From: HGM04593 sp964512955
GTDB taxonomy: Bacteria; Bacteroidota; Bacteroidia; Bacteroidales; Bacteroidaceae
Assembly: GCA_964512955.1 (NCBI GenBank)
Contig: CAZEKX010000034.1
Span: 1 to 21,512, forward strand
Length of the DNA: 21,512 nucleotides
Reading direction: 5' to 3'
Shown: piece after piece, positions 8,957-18,100 of the stretch
Layout: every line of letters starts with the position of its first letter
Position numbering within the stretch: position 1 is the stretch's first letter
The notes under the pieces: model-generated
What the model was told of the DNA's origin: nothing
The model's database searches: none
What the model saw: the letters and a program-made list of their open reading frames with translations, nothing else
Program-made: the position numbers and the translations under genes

Positions 8957-9265
8957 TTAGTTTTTAAGTTCTCTCAAATTCTTAATATGTATTGTCTTAA
9001 TGTTTCGGTAAACATTTATGATTATGGCAATTGCCACAGCAGTCTCGGCAGCAGCAATTCCAATACCGAAGAGTGTAAATATATAACCCTCTAAGTTCTC
9101 GAAACAGTATGCATTGAACACTGCGAAATTAATCTCTACAGCATTTAGCATAAGTTCGGTGCTAATCAGCAACGATATAAGATTACGTCGTGTAAAGAAA
9201 CCAAATACTCCAATAAAAAAGAGTACGGCAGACAATATAAGATAATATTCAGCAGGTATAATCAT
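8957..9265 (-). CDS. nuoK: NADH-quinone oxidoreductase subunit K
   Basis: Small three-helix membrane subunit, 102 residues, the usual length. Both membrane-buried glutamates of the family are present: E37 in LLISTELMLNAVEINF and E74 in GIGIAAAETAVAIAI. These take part in the central hydrophilic axis linking quinone reduction to proton transfer. It sits 5 bases after nuoJ and 6 bases before nuoL. Confidence 0.95.
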   Translation of the reverse strand: MIIPAEYYLILSAVLFFIGVFGFFTRRNLISLLISTELMLNAVEINFAVFNAYCFENLEGYIFTLFGIGIAAAETAVAIAIIINVYRNIKTIHIKNLRELKN

Positions 9266-9270
9266 AATAT

Positions 9271-9780
9271 TTACTTTTTACGTGCGATTAGAATTGCACC
9301 CACCATGCAGGCAAGCAACAGAATGCTCATTACCTCGAATGTGAGTATGAAATTATATTTATCGGTACCCATAATGGTCTTTCCCAATGTTTGCATGGAA
9401 ACACCGTCGGGGTTCAGTTTGTCGGCAACAAAGTGGGTTGTTTTAATAATATATAGAGTTATGGCAAGTCCCGACATCGAAGCCAGCACTCCAGCCATGT
9501 AACGTAACTTCGAGGTATGTGTTACATCTATACTTCCTTTACCAATGAGCAGAATTGCAAACACAAACAGTACGACAATACCTCCTGCATATACCGTTAT
9601 TTGTGTTGCACCCAAAAAGGTGTAATACATACTGAAGTATAGTCCTGCTGTGGCAAAGAGGACAAACAACAGATATGTGGCGGCACGCATAATCTTACTC
9701 GATGTAACAGCGGCTATAGCGGCTGCAATCATCAGTAATGCAAGTATCGAAAAGATTAAAATATTTGTATAATGTTCCAT
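9271..9780 (-). CDS. nuoJ: NADH-quinone oxidoreductase subunit J
   Basis: Membrane subunit of 169 residues with about five hydrophobic segments. It shows the family's N-terminal pattern (RAATYLLFVLFATAGLYF, then LGATQITVYAGGIVVLFVFA), which includes the TM3 region known for the pi-bulge that changes during turnover. It ends in LLLACMVGAILIARKK. It lies 13 bases downstream of nuoI and 5 bases upstream of nuoK. Confidence 0.94.
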   Translation of the reverse strand: MEHYTNILIFSILALLMIAAAIAAVTSSKIMRAATYLLFVLFATAGLYFSMYYTFLGATQITVYAGGIVVLFVFAILLIGKGSIDVTHTSKLRYMAGVLASMSGLAITLYIIKTTHFVADKLNPDGVSMQTLGKTIMGTDKYNFILTFEVMSILLLACMVGAILIARKK

Positions 9781-9793
9781 ATCTTACAATATT

Positions 9794-10240
9794 CTATTTA
9801 TTTAATCTTAAAACGAGTTTGTTACGGTCGAATACCGCATTCTCAAAATTGTTGTTAAATGCAATGGCATCCTTGGGACAAGCATTTACACATAACTGGC
9901 AGAACATGCAACAACCCAAGTCGTAGGTATATTCCACCAATACCTTTTTGCTTTTGCCTGTCTCTTCGTCGGTAACAGTCTTTGTTTTTACAGTTATTGT
10001 GCCGTTGGGACATGCCGCCTGACACAGACCACATGCAATACATTTGTTATTGCCATTTTCGTCCAAAGGCATATAAAGCATTGCACGATGTCTATCTGCA
10101 ATCTTCAATGTATTACGGTTTTCGGGGTACTGTTCTGTAACCTTTTTTGTAAAGAACTCTTTGAGTGTAACCCCTAAACCGGTGAGTAAAGATTTTACAC
10201 CATTTATAATCTTACCAATATATGTATCTCGGAATTCCAT
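9794..10240 (-). CDS. nuoI: NADH-quinone oxidoreductase subunit I, 2[4Fe-4S] protein
   Basis: Ferredoxin-like peripheral subunit, 148 residues, carrying clusters N6a and N6b that pass electrons towards NuoB. Both motifs are complete: C67-x2-C70-x2-C73-x3-C77 and C111-x2-C114-x2-C117-x3-C121. The N-terminal segment (KIINGVKSLLTGLGVTLKEFF) is the amphipathic anchor that docks on the membrane arm. Because nuoEFG are absent, this is the outermost iron-sulfur subunit encoded here and so a plausible docking site for a ferredoxin-type donor (inference). It is 22 bases after nuoH. Confidence 0.95.
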   Translation of the reverse strand: MEFRDTYIGKIINGVKSLLTGLGVTLKEFFTKKVTEQYPENRNTLKIADRHRAMLYMPLDENGNNKCIACGLCQAACPNGTITVKTKTVTDEETGKSKKVLVEYTYDLGCCMFCQLCVNACPKDAIAFNNNFENAVFDRNKLVLRLNK

Positions 10241-10262
10241 AAAATCTATTCTATATCATATT

Positions 10263-11339
10263 TTAAAAGGTCCAACCCATAACCACACACACTGTCATGA
10301 TGAGCAGATTTACCAAACCAATAGGAAGCAAATATTTCCATTCGAGTGTGGGCACCTGGTCTATTCGCAAGCGTGGGAATGTCCATCGGAACCACATTAA
10401 TACCCATATTATAAGGAATGTCTTTCCCAAAAACCAAACAATTCCGGGAATGAAGTCCATTACGGTGTTGAAACTGTCGAAACCGCTTATGTGGAGTGGC
10501 ATCCATCCGCCAAGGAATAGTGTCGAAGCAATAGCAGCCACAATAAAAAGATTCATGAACTCAGCCACATAGAAAAATCCGAAATGCATTCCGGAATACT
10601 CGGTGTGGAAACCTGCTGTAAGTTCCGATTCTGCTTCGGGAAGGTCGAATGGAGCGCGGTTTGTTTCGGCATTACCTGCAATAAGGTATATTATAAAGGC
10701 AAGTATTGCTGGCAGATGTCCTTTGAAAATAAACCATCCATCGCTCTGTTGCTCAACCAATTCGCTAATCTGCATTGTACCACTGAGTGCTACAACTGTG
10801 AGCATACACAAACCAATAGATAATTCGTAACTAATCATTTGTGCACCGCTTCGCATTGCGCCAATCATAGAGAATTTGTTGTTACTGCTCCATCCTGCAA
10901 GTAATATTCCCAAAACACCAAACGACGATGTTGCCATAAGAAAAAATACTCCCATGTTAAAATCGAGAACTTGCAATCCTTTAGCAAATGGCAAACAGCA
11001 GAATGTGAGAACGGAACTCATTACAACCAAGTAGGGTGCAAGGCGATAGAGCAGGTTGTCGGAACGGTTAATAGTGATAATCTCCTTTATGAGCATCTTG
11101 AATACGTCGGCAAAAACCTGTAATAATCCCCAAGGACCTACACGCATGGGACCTAAACGACATTGAAAGGCTGCACATACCTTACGCTCCATGAAAATCA
11201 TTATTATTGCAAACATAACGTAGGCAAGCAGTGCGCACAGGGCAACCAGTATGCACTCTACAATAATTGCAGCCTGTGCCGACATAATAGAGCGTAGGAA
11301 CTGGTCTATTGCTGTTGTTATGGTACTGAAATCGAACAT
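10263..11339 (-). CDS. nuoH: NADH-quinone oxidoreductase subunit H
   Basis: Membrane subunit that, with NuoB and NuoD, forms the quinone pocket; 358 residues, about eight hydrophobic segments. It carries the signature ERKVCAAFQCRLGP (51-64) after the first helix and the conserved loop NRAPFDLPEAESELTAGFHT (227-246), which is rich in the acidic residues of the coupling path. The C-terminus ends in a last membrane helix. It is located 17 bases downstream of nuoCD. Confidence 0.96.
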   Translation of the reverse strand: MFDFSTITTAIDQFLRSIMSAQAAIIVECILVALCALLAYVMFAIIMIFMERKVCAAFQCRLGPMRVGPWGLLQVFADVFKMLIKEIITINRSDNLLYRLAPYLVVMSSVLTFCCLPFAKGLQVLDFNMGVFFLMATSSFGVLGILLAGWSSNNKFSMIGAMRSGAQMISYELSIGLCMLTVVALSGTMQISELVEQQSDGWFIFKGHLPAILAFIIYLIAGNAETNRAPFDLPEAESELTAGFHTEYSGMHFGFFYVAEFMNLFIVAAIASTLFLGGWMPLHISGFDSFNTVMDFIPGIVWFLGKTFLIIWVLMWFRWTFPRLRIDQVPTLEWKYLLPIGLVNLLIMTVCVVMGWTF

Positions 11340-11356
11340 ATAAATTATTGTTTTTA

Positions 11357-12925
11357 TTATCGGTCAATATCGGGTATCACATAGTCGAGTGTTGCACCAA
11401 TGGCAATGAGGTCGGCTATTTTTGTACCTTTTAATATCTTGTGCATAGCGGCAATAAGCGGCAAGCCCATAGGACGGAATTTAATTCTATATGGCGATTT
11501 TTCGCCTCGGCTCTCTATGTACACTCCAAACTCACCGCGTGAGCCCTCAACACTGGCACTATATCGTCCTTCGGGAATACGTATAATGGGTTTTGTCTTT
11601 ACTTTGTAATCGCCTTCGGGAATATTGTCTATCAATTGTTCTATAATATGAATAGACTCCAATATCTCATCGAGACGAACCCAGAAACGGTCGTAACAAT
11701 CTCCGTTGTTGTAAAGAATCTCTTTGAAATCGACTTTGTCGTAGAGAGCATAAGGGTGGCGTTTGCGTACATCGCAAGCCCAGCCTGCGGCACGTCCTGT
11801 TCCACCGGTACAACCAAACGAAATGGCATCGGCACGCGATATCACACCAACCCCTTTCATACGTTTTTGTGTTATCACATTATATGTAAAGACATCGTTG
11901 TACTCCTTTATCTTGCTTTTCTGATATTGGCAGAACTCTTTTACCTTACGTGCAAAGTCGGGTGTTATGTCGGCTTGCACACCGCCAATTACGTTATAAT
12001 TTTGTATAAGACGTCCACCGGTTACCTCCTCCATAATGTCGAGCAGTTTTTCGCGGTCGCGGAATCCATAAATAAATGTTGTTATCGCTCCCAAGTCCAT
12101 GGCTGCACACGAAAGGAACAGAAGATGCGAATCAATACGTTGCAGTTCATCCATTATGGTACGTATGTATTGCGTTCTGTCTGTTACCTCTATACCCATA
12201 GCCTTTTCAATACACATGCATAGTGCATGGCGGTTCTGGTGTGCACTTAAATAGTCGAGTCGGTCGGTAAGTGCAAGTATCTGCGGGTAGGTAAGGCTTT
12301 CACTCATCTTCTCTATACCTCGGTGTATGTATCCGCAGTGTATATCAATCTTTTTTATCTCTTCGCCGTCGAGTGCCAAGCGAAAACGCAATACTCCATG
12401 AGTGGCAGGGTGCTGAGGTCCAATATTAATTATATATTGGTCTCCATGTATTCTGTTTGTCTGTCTGTCTATGATAGCCTGTTCTTTCTCTTCGGCAATT
12501 TCGTACGGACGTTGTACATCCTCGGTAATTTCACTCTCCATGCGAATGGGGTTTATCGCCTCACTTGTATCATAGTCCTTGCGTAATGGGTAACCAACCC
12601 AGTCGTTTCTCAAGAACAGACGACGCATATCGGGATGTTTAGTGAAGTATATTCCAAAGAAGTCGTAAACCTCTCGCTCATACAACTCTGCAACGTTCCA
12701 CAAATGGCATACGGTTGGAATTTGAGGCTTTTCGCGGTTGGTTGTGCGAACAGCCACCTCTATGTTCTCTCCCGATGCGGTATTTTCCATTATATAAATG
12801 GTTCCCAAACCCTCTTCGCCCCAGTCCATGCCAATGATATCGCGCAGGAAATCCATTCCTTTGCTATATCTGTATTCCTCCATTCGTTTAGGGAACTCCT
12901 GAATGTCAATAAAAATCAGATTCAT
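11357..12925 (-). CDS. nuoCD: NADH-quinone oxidoreductase fused subunit C/D
   Basis: Single 522-residue protein joining NuoC (about 1-135) and NuoD (about 160-522). The NuoC part has EREVYDFFGIYFTKHPDMRR (83-102), including the ERE...DxFG signature. The NuoD part begins INIGPQHPATHGVLR (166-180), with the conserved histidines H172 and H176 near the quinone site, and continues with the GGTGRAAGWACDVRK region. The C-D fusion is known from enterobacteria and Bacteroidetes. The start codon overlaps the nuoB stop in ATGA (12925-12922), so the two are probably translationally coupled. Confidence 0.96.
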   Translation of the reverse strand: MNLIFIDIQEFPKRMEEYRYSKGMDFLRDIIGMDWGEEGLGTIYIMENTASGENIEVAVRTTNREKPQIPTVCHLWNVAELYEREVYDFFGIYFTKHPDMRRLFLRNDWVGYPLRKDYDTSEAINPIRMESEITEDVQRPYEIAEEKEQAIIDRQTNRIHGDQYIINIGPQHPATHGVLRFRLALDGEEIKKIDIHCGYIHRGIEKMSESLTYPQILALTDRLDYLSAHQNRHALCMCIEKAMGIEVTDRTQYIRTIMDELQRIDSHLLFLSCAAMDLGAITTFIYGFRDREKLLDIMEEVTGGRLIQNYNVIGGVQADITPDFARKVKEFCQYQKSKIKEYNDVFTYNVITQKRMKGVGVISRADAISFGCTGGTGRAAGWACDVRKRHPYALYDKVDFKEILYNNGDCYDRFWVRLDEILESIHIIEQLIDNIPEGDYKVKTKPIIRIPEGRYSASVEGSRGEFGVYIESRGEKSPYRIKFRPMGLPLIAAMHKILKGTKIADLIAIGATLDYVIPDIDR

Positions 12926-13572
12926 TTTTCCAAACAGTTTTCGTTAATCTCGTCGATAGGTGCATTTGTAACAATAATAGGGTCGTTAGGCATCTCACCC
13001 TTTTTGCTTTTATGGTTTTTGCCACCAAAGTATTTCTCTATTTTTACTTTGCGTTGCAACTGCATCATTCCATAGAGCATAGCCTCGGGACGTGGCGGAC
13101 AACCGGGAATATATACATCTACAGGAATAATTTTATCTACTCCGTTCAGTACATGGTACGACCCTTTGAACGGTCCTCCGCTAATTGCGCATCCTCCTAC
13201 TGCCACAACATATTTAGGGTCTGCCATTTGGTCGTACAGACGTTTGAGTACAGGTGCCATTTTGTGAGTAATGGTTCCTGCAACCATTATGAGGTCGGCT
13301 TGTCGTGGTGAGTTTCGTGTTACCTCGAAACCAAAACGTGCAAAATCGTAGCGTGCCGCTCCCACTGCCATAAACTCAATTCCGCAACAACTTGTAGCAA
13401 AGGTCAACGACCAAAGCGAATTACTGCGTCCCCAATTTATAAGGTCGTCGAGTGCGCCTACTATAACGTTGGTACGCTCCTTGTTCAACTCTTTTATCAA
13501 AGACTCAAGCGTCTCGTTATCTTTAAATTCCTCGTAGGGAATAGATTTAATATTCGGCTTTTTCATTTCCAT
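12922..13572 (-). CDS. nuoB: NADH-quinone oxidoreductase subunit B (cluster N2)
   Basis: Holds the terminal [4Fe-4S] cluster N2, which reduces quinone; 216 residues. The four ligands are visible: the tandem C62-C63 in FATSCCGIEFM, C128 in VGGCAISGGPF and C158 in YIPGCPPRPE. The start shown (MEMKKPN) overlaps nuoA by 10 bases. The Met two codons later (13566) would give an ATGA overlap of 4 bases like that between nuoB and nuoCD, so it is a real alternative. The C-terminal tail after residue 185 (KNHKSKKGEMPND) is charged and variable. Confidence 0.95.
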   Translation of the reverse strand: MEMKKPNIKSIPYEEFKDNETLESLIKELNKERTNVIVGALDDLINWGRSNSLWSLTFATSCCGIEFMAVGAARYDFARFGFEVTRNSPRQADLIMVAGTITHKMAPVLKRLYDQMADPKYVVAVGGCAISGGPFKGSYHVLNGVDKIIPVDVYIPGCPPRPEAMLYGMMQLQRKVKIEKYFGGKNHKSKKGEMPNDPIIVTNAPIDEINENCLEK

Positions 13573-13913
13573 TCAAGTGCTTTTTTGCGCCAAGCGTATG
13601 CAAGACCCAATACCAATATAAATAAGAAGAACAGAACTCCCATAAGAGCCTTCATTCCCAATTCTTGAACAATTGTAGCCCAAGGGAATAAAAATACTGT
13701 TTCAATGTCGAACATGAGAAAGAGAATAGAAAACAGGTAGTAACCTGCTCTGAAGTGTACCCATGTTGCACCTTGCGTGGGAATACCGCACTCGTATGCC
13801 TCACCTTTTTGTTTGTTGTAACTGCGTGGCGAAATGAGACTAGCCGTCATCATTCCTGCAAATACAAGAAAGAGCGAAGCCAAAATCATTGTAAATAAAA
13901 GTATGTAGTTCAT
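13563..13913 (-). CDS. nuoA: NADH-quinone oxidoreductase subunit A
   Basis: First gene of the operon; three-helix membrane subunit of 116 residues. The loop between TM1 and TM2 contains the family motif YECGIPTQG (C42), which lies at the quinone-site interface, and TM2 carries D69 and E71 in FLMFDIETVFLFPW. The stop overlaps the nuoB start. About 180 bases separate it from the ZIP gene upstream; in that gap TACTTTTG (13999-13992, minus strand) matches the -7 pattern but lacks a clear -33 partner. No nuoE, F or G lies between or beside these genes. Confidence 0.95.
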   Translation of the reverse strand: MNYILLFTMILASLFLVFAGMMTASLISPRSYNKQKGEAYECGIPTQGATWVHFRAGYYLFSILFLMFDIETVFLFPWATIVQELGMKALMGVLFFLFILVLGLAYAWRKKALEWK

Positions 13914-14097
13914 ACAATATCAATTATTTAGGTGTGGTTTATTTTAAATTGTTGATTCCTAATTCTTTGTAATTTATAATGGAACTATGGGCAAAAGTAA
14001 TAAAAAATAACCATTTATCTACTTCTTATTTTTGCAATATTTATTGTTAAATTTTGTTTACTTTTGAACCATGTTGTAAATTAACAAGATACCATTC

Positions 14098-14886
14098 TTA
14101 TCCTATTGTTGCATCGAAAATCATCATCAGAATAAAACCCAATGCAAAACCTATAGTACCAATATTGCTATGTTTCCCCGATTGCGATGCCGGTATCAAC
14201 TCTTCTACCACCACATATAACATTGCACCTGCCGCAAATGCCAATAACAAGGGCATTGCCGACGATACATTATCGAGAAACAGCAGGGTTAGTACAGCGG
14301 CTACAGGTTCTACCAATCCCGACAGTGTACCCATTAGGAATGCTTTTCCTCTGCTTTTGCCTTCGTCGTGCAAAGGCATGGATATAATTGCACCTTCGGG
14401 AATATTCTGAACAGCCATTCCCACAGACAAAGCAAATGCTCCGGCAAGGGTTAGCGTGTTATCGCCATTAAATATACCTGCAAATACAACACCCACAGCC
14501 ATACCTTCGGGTATGTTGTGCAGTGCAACGGCAAGAATCATTTTTGTTGAACGCGACAAGGTGGAGCGAGGACCTTCGGACTGTTTCTCATCGATATGCT
14601 GATGCGGAATAACCGTATCGAGCAACAATAGAAATCCCATGCCGGCAAGCATGCCCGACAGCACCGGCAGAATATCCATGAACGATTCATTGCCGGTCTG
14701 TTCCAATGCCGGTTGAAGCAACGACCAAAAGCATGCAGCAACCATAATACCCGATGCAAAGCCAAGCAATGCCTTTTGTGTATATCCCTTCATCTCTTTA
14801 CGCAACAAGAATACCATTGCCGCACCTAATGTCGTTCCCAAGAACGGCAGAGTGAATCCTAACAGAATATTCATTACATTATCCAT
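14098..14886 (-). CDS. ZIP-family divalent metal transporter
   Basis: Inner-membrane metal permease of the ZIP/GufA type, about 262 residues and eight hydrophobic segments. The metal-binding motifs of TM4 and TM5 are seen as HNIPEGMAVG (about residues 123-132) and QNIPEG (about 160-165), and a further conserved pair as EELIP near 228. The TM3-TM4 loop contains IPHQHIDE, a likely metal-sensing or delivery His cluster. Zinc or iron import is the usual role; the sequence does not decide the metal. I chose ATG 14886 (MDNVMNILLGFTLPFLGTTL); an upstream ATG at 14925 would add 13 residues (MYFCKQCYETNDI). It is co-oriented with the nuo operon, but the 184-base gap makes co-transcription uncertain. 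Confidence 0.85.
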   Translation of the reverse strand: MDNVMNILLGFTLPFLGTTLGAAMVFLLRKEMKGYTQKALLGFASGIMVAACFWSLLQPALEQTGNESFMDILPVLSGMLAGMGFLLLLDTVIPHQHIDEKQSEGPRSTLSRSTKMILAVALHNIPEGMAVGVVFAGIFNGDNTLTLAGAFALSVGMAVQNIPEGAIISMPLHDEGKSRGKAFLMGTLSGLVEPVAAVLTLLFLDNVSSAMPLLLAFAAGAMLYVVVEELIPASQSGKHSNIGTIGFALGFILMMIFDATIG

Positions 14887-15011
14887 AATATCATTAGTTT
14901 CGTAACATTGCTTGCAAAAATACATATTTAATAATTCATAATACCTTTACAACTGTTTTTTATTGTTAATTGAAACTTTTTTTGGAACAGGCAATCTTTT
15001 GTTGTAATACT

Positions 15012-15043
15012 GTTCAAACTATCATTTTTTTGTGCTATCTTCG
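15012..15043 (+). promoter_or_regulatory. Possible promoter of purL
   Basis: TATCTTCG at 15036-15043 is one base off the Bacteroidetes -7 consensus TAnnTTTG and is preceded by a T run, as many promoters of this phylum are. The -33 partner is weak (GTTC around 15012-15015, about 20 bases upstream). It would give a leader of roughly 65-70 bases before the purL ATG. The only other plausible -7 box in this gap reads the other way, towards the ZIP gene (TATTTTTG, 14922-14915). Confidence 0.35.
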
Positions 15044-15116
15044 CGTCGCGTTATTGTTTTTTATTATTAATAATAACTGTTACGGGAATTAGAAATGATT
15101 TAAAATACAATCTTTT

Positions 15117-18100
15117 ATGATTTACTTTTTCAGTACACCAAACCGTACGGTAATTGCAACCGAAACGGAACACTCTTTGAATGAGAGTGATATTCAAAAA
15201 CTATGTTGGCTATACGGCGAAGCGACACCGGTTGAGGGCAGCACTCTTGAGGGTTGTTTTGTCGGTCCTCGTCGCGAAATGATAACCCCTTGGAGTACCA
15301 ATGCTGTTGAGATAACTCAAAATATGGGTCTTGACGGAATAATACGTATCGAGGAGTATTTCGCGGTAAAAGATGAGAATGCCGAATACGACCCCATGTT
15401 GCAACGTATGTATAATGGTCTCGACCAGAATATCTTCGTTGTGAATATAGAACCCAAACCAATTGAATTTATCGAAGATTTGGAGAGTTATAACGAGGCA
15501 GAGGGTCTTGCACTGTCAAAAGAGGAGATAGAGTATCTGCACCGTGTAGAGGGTGAATTGGGACGCAAACTTACCGATAGCGAGGTCTTTGGCTTTGCGC
15601 AGATAAACTCTGAGCATTGCCGTCATAAAATATTTGGTGGAACATTTGTTATCGATGGCGAGGAGATGCCCTCATCTCTTTTTGCAATGATAAAACGTAC
15701 CACTCAGGAGAACCCCAACAAAATAATATCGGCATACAAGGACAATGTAGCCTTTGCACAAGGACCGGTAGTAGAGCAGTTTGCTCCTGCCGACCACTCA
15801 ATCCCCGATTATTTTGTAATAAAAGATATTGAAACAGTAATATCGTTAAAGGCAGAAACACATAACTTCCCCACAACAGTAGAACCGTTCAACGGAGCAT
15901 CTACCGGAACCGGAGGAGAAATTCGCGACCGTATGGGTGGTGGTAAAGGTTCATGGCCCATTGCCGGAACAGCGGTATATATGACATCGTACCCCCGTAC
16001 TTTCGACGATCGTAAGTGGGAACAACTGTTACCGGTTCGTAAATGGTTGTACCAAACACCCGAGCAAATTCTTATAAAAGCATCGAACGGTGCGTCCGAC
16101 TTTGGAAACAAATTCGGTCAACCCCTTATCTGTGGTTCTGTTCTCACATTCGAGCATGCCGAAAATAATGAAGTGTACGGTTACGACAAGGTTATAATGC
16201 TTGCCGGTGGTGTGGGATACGGTACACGCCGCGACTGTTTGAAGGGTGCTCCCGAAAAGGGTAATAAAGTTATTGTCATGGGTGGCGATAACTATCGTAT
16301 AGGTCTTGGTGGTGGTTCTGTATCATCTGTCGATACCGGACGTTACTCATCGGGTATAGAGTTGAACGCAGTTCAGCGTGCCAATGCCGAAATGCAGAAA
16401 CGTGCCTACAACGTAGTACGTGCTCTTTGCGAGGACGATACCAACCCCGTTGTATCTATACACGACCATGGTTCGGCAGGACATGTAAACTGTCTGTCGG
16501 AATTGGTAGAGGAGTGTGGTGGTCTCATCGATATGTCCAAACTGCCTGTAGGCGACAAGACATTGTCGGCAAAAGAGATTATTGCAAATGAGTCGCAAGA
16601 GCGCATGGGCTTGCTCATAAAAGAGGATGCCATTGAATATGTTCGTAAGGTTGCCGAGCGTGAACGTGCTCCAATGTATGTTGTTGGTGAAACAACCGGT
16701 GATGCCCGCTTTGCATTTGAACAGGCCGATGGCAAGCGTCCTTTCGACCTCTCCGTAAGCCAAATGTTCGGCTCTTCACCCAAGACATACATGTTGGATA
16801 CAACAAAAGAGCGTAAATATAAGAACGTAGAGTACAATACCGATAATATCGATGAATACCTCACCAACGTACTGCGTCTCGAGGCTGTGGCATGCAAGGA
16901 TTGGCTCACCAATAAGGTTGACCGTTCGGTAACAGGTAAAATAGCACGTCAGCAGTGCCAAGGCGAAATACAGTTGCCTTTGAGCGATTGCGGTGTAGTA
17001 ACACTCGACTATCGTGGTAAGAAAGGTATTGCAACATCTATAGGTCATGCTCCGCAGGCAGGTCTTGCCGACCCTGCAAAAGGTTCGGTACTTGCTGTGG
17101 CAGAATCACTCACCAATATTGTTCTTGCACCACTCTCCGATGGTATAAAAACCGTATCTTTAAGTGCAAACTGGATGTGGCCCTGCCGTTCCCAAGAGGG
17201 TGAAGATGCACGTCTCTATCGTGGAGTAGAGGCTTTGTCCGATTTCTGCTGTAATTTGCATATAAATGTTCCCACAGGTAAGGACTCTCTGTCAATGACA
17301 CAGAAGTATCCCGATGGAACAAAGGTGATAAGTCCGGGAACAGTCATTGTATCGGCAGGCGGTGAGGTTTCCGATGTACGTAAGGTAGTTTCGCCCGTAA
17401 TGGTAAATGAGCCTAAGAGTTCATTCTATCATATCGATTTCAGTTTCGATGCTTTGCGTCTTGGTGGTTCGGCATTTGCGCAGACACTCAATTGTGTAGG
17501 CAGCGATGTACCTACTGTTCAGAATCCCGAATATTTTGCAGAGGCTTTTGATGCTGTTCAACAGTTGGTAAACGAAGGACTTATTCTTGCCGGACACGAT
17601 ATCTCGGCAGGTGGTCTCATTACAACATTGCTCGAGATGTGCTTTGCAAATGTAGAGGGCGGTATGGAGATAAACCTCGACACAATTGCCGAGAAGGATA
17701 TCGTTAAATTGCTCTTTGCCGAGAATCCCGCTTTGGTTATTCAGGTGGCAGACAGTAACAGTAACCGCATGAAAGAGATACTGGATAATGCAGGAATATG
17801 TTATGTTAAGATAGGTACTCCCACTAAGAAACGTCATATTGCTGTTGCAAAGGAGAAACGTACACGTTTGTTCGATATCGATTATTTTCGCGATGTGTGG
17901 TTCGACAGTTCATACCTCATGGATCGCAAGCAGAGTTTCAACGGTTGTGCCGACGAGCGTCTGCGTAATTATAAGAGTCAGCCTTTACGTTTCCGTCTTC
18001 CTGCGCATTTCACAGGAATGCTCGACAGTTACGGTATCTCTGCCGACCGACGCAGTACATCGGGTATTCGTGCGGCAATCATTCGCGAGAAGGGTACAAA

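Noticed and set aside
11636..12223. Plus-strand open frame of 195 codons
   Set aside because: Antisense to nuoCD, which has clear NuoC/NuoD motifs; Cys/Tyr-rich composition is typical of a shadow frame.
13914..14097. Possible tRNA or small RNA between nuoA and the ZIP gene
   Set aside because: No cloverleaf or strong stem is visible; the stretch is AT-rich and is best read as the nuo promoter region.
16406..16912. Minus-strand open frame of 168 codons
   Set aside because: Antisense to the PurL synthase core; Ser/Arg-rich shadow without motif.
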